DNA of 64,000 nt from Nepenthes gracilis (taxonomy: Eukaryota > Streptophyta > Magnoliopsida > Caryophyllales > Nepenthaceae). The stretch is from the NCBI GenBank assembly GCA_033239525.1, contig BSYO01000020.1:10480308-10544307 (forward strand), written 5' to 3'. Below the pieces are notes generated by a model. That model had not been told where the DNA came from. It saw only the letters and a program-made list of their open reading frames with translations, and searched no databases. Every line of letters starts with the position of its first letter. Within the stretch, counting starts at the first letter, position 1. The position numbers and the translations under genes were made by a program. This document shows, in pieces, positions 57,342 to 64,000 of this stretch.

Positions 57342-60300
57342 TTTTTTTCCTCATAAAAAATTTTATCATTGAAATTTTACATACCTCAATGAAAAAATAA
57401 ATGTGGATACTCCTCCTAAAATTCATCTTTACTCTCCCATATGGCTTCATCGAATGAATAATTCCTTTATAAGACATTAACCAATGGAATAACCTTAATA
57501 TGGAGCACTTGGTCCTATCTTTGTAAAATTTAAATTGATTTCTCAATATATGTTAAATATTCTTTTATTATCAACTATTCATATTCAATAATGTATAAAA
57601 AGTAATAGGTGCATTTACAAAGCATAGAGACATAAAAAGCATTATGGATCTCACCTAAACGTAGAAATAAGGCTAATTTGTATGCCACTTCTCCAATTCC
57701 CTCTCAAATTTCAAATGGTTCATTGTGCCTAGTGTTAAGTTTTCCTTTTAACCCAAATCTGGCAACTCCCATTAGTGATGTAATCTTCAAAAGTATAAGA
57801 TCTATGATTTTAAAGCTCAACTCGACCCTTTTATAGTCCTTATAACCCTTTTACCGACATTGAGTAACTTGAAGCTAATCTCACATCATACAATTTTATC
57901 CAACATCTCTTAAATCATATCTAGTCCCAAAAGTCTTCAATCTTCAATTTTTTTTCCTAATGAATTGGGGAATGATATAAAGTGCTTTGAAATGGGTCAT
58001 ATTGATACTTGCCTGATAATTATTACTATAGGCAAAATCAGTTAGTGAAAAATAATCATCCTAACTTTTTTATCTCCAAAACTGAAGCTTATAGTATGTC
58101 TTCTAAAATTTAAATCATTTACTTCAATTACCCATTCATTTGAGGATAATAAGTTGTGCTAAATTTTAAATTAGAGACAACTTCTAATACAAACTATCCC
58201 AAAATTTAGATATAAACCTGAGATCATGATTTGACTCAATTAAGTGTGGTGTCTCATGACGTCTGACAATTTTGTTTATGTATAACCTTGCTAAACAATC
58301 CCTCGAAAGTGTCATTCTCACAGTTATGAAATTTGCAGACTTAATTAGCCAATTAATAATCACATATTGCATCATGACTCTTCAACATTCTCAGAAAACC
58401 AATCATGAAATCCATCGTTATATACTCTCACTTCCAATTAGGGGTCAGTATAGATTGCAAAGACCAAGTGGCTTCTCAAGTTAGACCTTCATTTGTTGAC
58501 AAATCATATATCATTCTACAAAAGGTACAATATCTCTCTTTTTGTTCTTTCACAAAAAAGATCTTTAGCAAATCTAGATACATCTTACTAATTTCCAGGT
58601 TGACATTATACTTAGATTAGTAAGCTTTATTCCAAATTTCTTCCTTCAATTCTTCAAAATTAAATACACATACCCAATCCTAAAATCGTAATACTCTATC
58701 AACTCGGATATTAAAACTAGTTCTTAACACCCTATTCAAGTCTTCGGCTATTTTTAACAATAACGGATCATTCATTTACATTCACTTAATTCTTTCAATT
58801 ATCTTCAGTTGCACCTAAAAATATAATAATATTATATATGTACCCTGAGAATGTCTTTTGATGTCACACTCTTTTATATTGATAAGCATTTCTATTTCTT
58901 TAATCTTCAATGAGCCATCAAATTCACATTTTGTGACTTAAGGCATTTACTACTATATTGGTCTTTTTTGGTTGATATTGAATTTTATAATTATAGTTCT
59001 TTAATAGATCCATCTGTCTCGTTTGCCCTATGTTTAGCTTCATTTGAGAGAATAAGTACTTTCAACTCTTATGATTTGAGTATACCAAAAATCTTTTCCC
59101 ATATAGATAATGCTTTTAAAATTTTAATGTAAAAATAATTGCCATTAATTTCAAGTCATGGGTAGAATAATTCTTTTCGTAAGTCTTTAGTTGTTTCAAT
59201 TCATAAATAATTACATTCCTACACTGCATTAATATATATATCTCAACCCATTCTACGATGCATCGAAATAGGCAGCATATCATCCAAATCCTTCTAAAAT
59301 AGCTAAGATTATGGTGCTCACCAAATGGTTTGTCAATTCCTAAAAACTTATTTCCCAATACTTATCCCATTGGAACCCCACCTTCTTTTGCATCAACTGG
59401 GTTAGTAGCATTGCAGTCCTTAATTTTTTTTTTATACAAATCTTCAATAACATCCAACCAACCCGAGAAAATTTCGTACATCCATTATGTTAGTTAGTTG
59501 ACTCTAATTTGTCACTATTTAAATATTTTTAGGATAGACCAAAATACCTTATTTTGAAGAATGTGGCCTAGAAAAACCATTTTCTCAAACCAAAATTTGT
59601 ACTTTTTAAATTGGCATAAAGTCTTCTTTCCATAAGTATTTGTAAGGTGATTCTCAAATAAACCTTATACTCTTCATAACTCATTGAATATATCAATATA
59701 TCATCAATGAAAATAACTATATATTTATTGAGATAGGGTTGGAACACCTAAATTATCCAATCTATAAACATTACAGAGACATTAGTTAAACCAAAAAATA
59801 TTACTAAAAATTCATAATGTCCATAACTCATTCAAAAAGTTATCTTAACCACATGCTCTTTCTTGCTCTTTAGTTGATGGCAACCAGATCAAAGATCAAT
59901 ATTTGAGAATATTTTGACTTCTTACAATTAATTAAATAAATTGTCTATCGTTAACAATGGATATCTATTCTTGATAGTTGTCTCGTTAAGCTCATAAAAG
60001 TTTATGCATGACCTTTTAGACACATTATTCTTCACAAACAAAATTAGTGCAACCCAAAATAATACAATTTGTCAAATGAATCTTTTCTCTAATAACTCTT
60101 ATAATTGTTTCTTCAATTCCTTTTAACTCGGAAAGTACCATTCTATATGGTGTGTTAGGAACTAGCACCGATCCTAAGATTTCCTCTATCTCAACTCAAT
60201 CTTCTACTTAGTGGCAACCCAAATAGATCCTCTAAAAATACATCCCCAAATTCTCTTACTATAGAAATTTCTTCTATAGACACATTATGGCATTAACAAT

Positions 60301-61695
60301 GGTAATATATATTAGGTATGCTTGACACTATAGGGATGAAATCATGTAGGTCGGCTCTTCTATTTTTATTCCTTAAAAATGTAAAGATTCATAACACGAA
60401 ATAGAAAAAAGTACTCTCTTATTAAAATAGTCCATACTGGTATGATATCATACTAACAAATATATATCTAAAATTATATCAAAATCATATATGTCTAATA
60501 AAATTAAATTTATTGCCAACTCATATTCATTCACGAAAACAATATACCTAGCATATACAATGTCGGTCACTAACGACGTACCCATGGGCACAATCACTAC
60601 TAATGAATAGTCCAAAATTCTAAGCAATGATTACAAATGACATATGAACTTTTGGGATACAAATAAGTGTACAAACCTTAAATATAATAACACATGCAGA
60701 AGTTTCAAAAATTAATAATTTAAGTTTCATCACTGAATGTGACACATTCAAATCTTTGGCTATTACCGTTAGAGCTTTTTTTTTAGAGACTTTTCTAGCC
60801 ATTTATCTCAAGAGGTTGGGACAATTGTCCGTCATATAGTCAGACTAGCCAAAATATTACTTGTAACGAACCCTCCTCCTTGTAGTATCCACCGGATCTC
60901 AAATTTTGGCCTTCTTATCTCGCACTCTTCTTTTCAAAAAAATTTCTCACTCTAGCTTCTATTGATACAACACGCCCTAATCAAGAACTTCTTTGTACAT
61001 TCTCAACCACAAATTCACCAATTGCTTTTTTAATATCATTTATCTCTTGTAAAAATTTCCATACTATTCTAGTCTTATCCATCACCACATGTAGAGTTTA
61101 ATGAGCCAATTGAGTGAATTTGGCATTATATTTGGCCATCGTTATATTCCCTTGCCATAAATGGATAAACTTATTTTCCTTTTGCTCCTGCTATCTTTTG
61201 AGAACGCATTTATCTAGGAATGTCTCTAAAAACACGTTCCATGGCATCTGCTCATTTTCTGACTATAAGATCATCTTCTTCATTATCTACTAATGGTCTG
61301 GCTCTCCATCTAACTTGTACAATGCAAACTTCACTTTATCCTCTTTTAGGAAATTTATTATTTCGAAGACCATCTTAACGTAACAAGTCCCGATTTCTGC
61401 TTTGGTTAGATCTAGATCGCTTAAAAACTCAGATACATATTCATTTGTAAAGCAATTGTCCACCATCAATGCAGCTCAAAGATTCAACACAGTTAGCTCC
61501 AAATTTGGTTGCCTCTAGACCATTCAATCCATCACCTCCACTATCATCACCTTTATTTTAAGATATTCCTTCACCTTGTTAGAGTTTGGTCCACCTGACA
61601 TTTTTAAGTACCTATCATGACATAATTCATCATTTTAAGTTCTCAAATCAAAAAAACACACTTTCTCTATAGATTTCATTGCTACTACTTTAATT
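57342..61695 (-). pseudogene. B gag-pol interior, heavily decayed
   Basis: Minus strand, read in fragments. Gag-like: YNAKFTQLAH and LYKLDGEPDH (about 61120-61340). RT with a kept FIDD (about 59692-59705). RNase H: YELKQLKTYEKNYSTHDLKL (59130-59220). Integrase core: LIKSANFITVRMTLSRDCLA (58260-58350). Chromodomain tail: DEAIWESKDEF followed by YPHLF (about 57380-57450), which places it with chromoviruses such as TE1. Dozens of stops and shifts. Where no motif is named, the sequence is AT-rich relic. Confidence 0.8.
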
Positions 61696-63599
61696 TGTCA
61701 CACCCTCAAACCAAAACACGAATATTTTTATTTTCTAATCTGTAATTAATTTAAAATCAGACTCTAATTTAATATATGAAAGAGATTCTTTCATTAATTG
61801 ACTTAAATCTAACTGAATTCTAGAACATAAACTTGTAACAAACACAGTAAAATAACCCAAATAGTAATATAAATATTTAAATATAAGATTTAAAAGTTAC
61901 ACTTAAAAGTGAATCTAAAATTTGATAACTACTTGACCTAAACCTAAAGTAAGGAAGATGTGTATTAATCAAAATCAAAGTGTCCAATAATAACTTAAAC
62001 ATTCTACTAAATTTAAGCATTTTCATTGACCGGAAGCCATATATAAGAAATAATTGAAACCCAAATCGAAAGCTTCAAATCTTAACCATTAAATAAGATT
62101 TAATCATCTAGAACATCCTAGAAACTATTTTCTATAAAGCTTTCCCATAATTCAAAATTTTGGATAATTTTTTCTAAACCCACTAATCTAAAAGTTAGCA
62201 AATAGTGATAAGAATAAATCTAATAATAAATAAAACATGTATAAATTTTTATATGTGAATATATCAAGTGAAGCAGTGAAGCATATAAGAGATGATAATC
62301 ATGGTCAAAAAATTGAAATACCCATAATATCAAATTCTCCGTAAAGCATACGTAAATCATATACAATAATCAAAACATGGAAAAGCCATATAAATGCATA
62401 AATCTTGCTAAAATGATATAAGCACTTAAAATCGTATAATATGTGAAAATCAATCAATATAATGAAAATATGAACTATACAAAAAACATTCAAATATATA
62501 AGAATTAAAGATCGGTAATAAAAGAGACGAATATTAAAATTTAGGTTATAATTATTTTTACGTAGTCAAATACTATATATTACTATTCATAACCCGTCGA
62601 TAAGCCAAATATATATATTATTCCTTATAGTTAGCATCAAAAATCAATTTTCTAACTCATTGATGTTAGGTTCAACTATCATTTTACAAATAATATATTA
62701 GGATATATTCGAATATATTTCATTAATTCTCTACAGTGGTTCTGATTTAGTTAATTTTGAAAATTTTGTATGAAATACAATCATGCGAGAGAAAATAAAT
62801 TACTCATCAATGTTAAGGTAGAGTTTTCATCAATTTTCTTGTAAATAAAGAATATGTAGGTACAAATATGTAAATGTTTATCAGATAGAAGCTTAAGTGT
62901 GAGCATTTGTGACATGTAAGAACATTTATTCAAAAATTTCAAGAATTAAACATAGTTTACATAAATTTAAGATATAGCATTTCCAAAATTTTATAATATA
63001 AAAATATACTGACATGAATACAAAGTAAAATCAATAAGAGTAGGAAATTACACATATATAAGTATTTAAATAAAAAATACTTTAAGAATTTTTTATAAAA
63101 AAAAAAGTAGCAATAAAGGAAGAATATAGCTTAGATGCACTTTCGTTCACTTAAAATTATTAAAAATTTGTTTCAATTCTCCTCAAATTCACCCGCTTCT
63201 TTCTTCTCTCTCTTTTTTTCTATATTTCTCTCTTTTCTTTTAAAATTTGACAAAAAATGAGTTGAAATCCCCCAGATTACTTATTTAGAACAAAAAGGCA
63301 AATGTGTGCCAGTCATACATAGTTTAGGCATAGAGATAAAATCTAACTAGTATACAAGTACTCAACAGGTATATATGAAATATCAATATTATGATCTAAA
63401 TACATATGATTTCTACTATTATGCACCTTAGGTACAGCTAATCTGTCCAAAATACTTATTTATGGGTTAGGCATACATCAAATGTCACTCGAGTTTAACT
63501 CACTTAATTTTTAATCTAAAATTATAATTAACCTCAAAATTGTTTTAATTTTTTTAATTCTAGCATCATAAAAATAATTTTTAAAATTCATTCTTTACA
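61696..63599 (-). repeat. B right LTR (5' LTR)
   Basis: + strand TGTCACACCC...TTCTTTACA, uninterrupted. Adjacent interior on its left shows only a vestige of a primer site. Confidence 0.85.
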
Positions 63600-64000
63600 A
63601 GAAATGAGCATAAATTGGTCATAGGATCCTTATATAATAGATAGGCATACATTTGTCATGTAGGTGTAGGTTAGGTACAAAGCTTCTTTAACCCTACACA
63701 TCGGTATCCATCAGCATGCCTCAAGCACCACTATTTGGGAACAAACAAGCATGAGCACCTCTCATATGTACTTCAAGTGTAGTGATTCTATCTAAAACAT
63801 ACTCATACGTGGCTCTAGTGTGCATTAAGCACCACTCATGCCTACACCATTACGATCCAATACTTATCTCAATGAAAAAAGTTTAGGATTTGAGTCTTAT
63901 ATTTCTTCAATCCTTATAAAAACTTTATTCGCAAAATTTATGTACCTCAATGAAGAAACAAGTAGGGGTACTTCTCTTAGATTTCAATTTCTAATTCCCA
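63600..64000 (-). mobile_element. A: rest of split LTR and start of its interior, running off the window
   Basis: 63600-63901 completes the LTR begun at 49001 (AAATGAGCATAAATTGG continues CCAAAAATATGA) and ends GAGTCTTATA. The next 99 bases read on the minus strand as WELEIEI and YPYLF, a chromodomain tail like B's, so this is the 3' end of element A's interior. A and B therefore share lineage and orientation. Confidence 0.72.

Larger units (their letters stand above)
50278..63599 (-). mobile_element. B: Tekay-like Ty3/Gypsy element, old, split by Copia C
   Basis: LTRs at 50278-57341 (1.88 kb after removing C) and 61696-63599 (1.90 kb) flank a decayed minus-strand interior. The close agreement in LTR length after subtracting C supports the boundaries. 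B lies inside the LTR of A. Left flank ends tatga; aatga occurs three bases inside the right flank, so the TSD is only suggestive. Confidence 0.85.

Overview
The window is nuclear DNA of a flowering plant, most likely a eudicot. The evidence is a plant-specific PLATZ-type zinc-binding gene split by GT-AG introns, dense nested LTR retrotransposons of typical plant lineages (Ty3 chromovirus/Tekay-like, Ty3 Tat-like, Ty1/Copia) and AT-rich spacers with microsatellites. No bacterial, organellar or tRNA/rRNA features were seen. The species cannot be told.

Layout. 42-9500: an almost complete but inactivated Tekay-like Ty3 element (TE1, + strand) with LTRs of about 2.4-2.5 kb. 9501-12704: unassigned AT-rich DNA with an LTR fragment, a possible small DNA transposon and a CA/TA microsatellite. 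12705-22743: a fragmented Ty3 element E (+), its LTR interrupted by a complete Copia element K (13067-18241, minus, perfect TSD taacc) and by an opposite-strand LTR I; the remains of its gag follow. 22744-37361: a Tat-like Ty3 element D (+) with an archaeal-type RNase H, an antisense ORF and pre-LTR minisatellites, itself interrupted by two minus-strand LTR insertions, H and G. 37362-39986: AT-rich DNA and an integrase remnant of another Ty3 lineage.

39987-48752 holds the one convincing cellular gene: a PLATZ-family gene on the minus strand. Three exons encode an uninterrupted reading frame of about 216 codons. The last intron is about 8 kb because a 6-kb pol-less retrotransposon F (40983-46977, imperfect TSD gatat/gatct) sits inside it. 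F shares LTR 3' sequence and two minisatellite families with D, so it looks like a non-autonomous relative of a D-like Tat element.

From 49001 to the right edge is a three-level nest. Element A (minus, running off the window) is split by element B (50278-63599, Tekay-like, LTRs about 1.9 kb). B's left LTR is split by Copia element C (50638-55819), the best preserved transposon here. The nest begins about 250 bp upstream of the PLATZ start codon and points the same way.

The most interesting non-genic pattern is a palindromic motif, GGTCAAC...GTTGACC (two head-to-head W-box-like TTGAC cores). It recurs as arrays in three unrelated element types: TE1 LTRs, C LTRs and the F/D pre-LTR region. Its copy number differs between the two LTRs of the same element. 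All coordinates were read by eye; boundaries not supported by a TSD are approximate.
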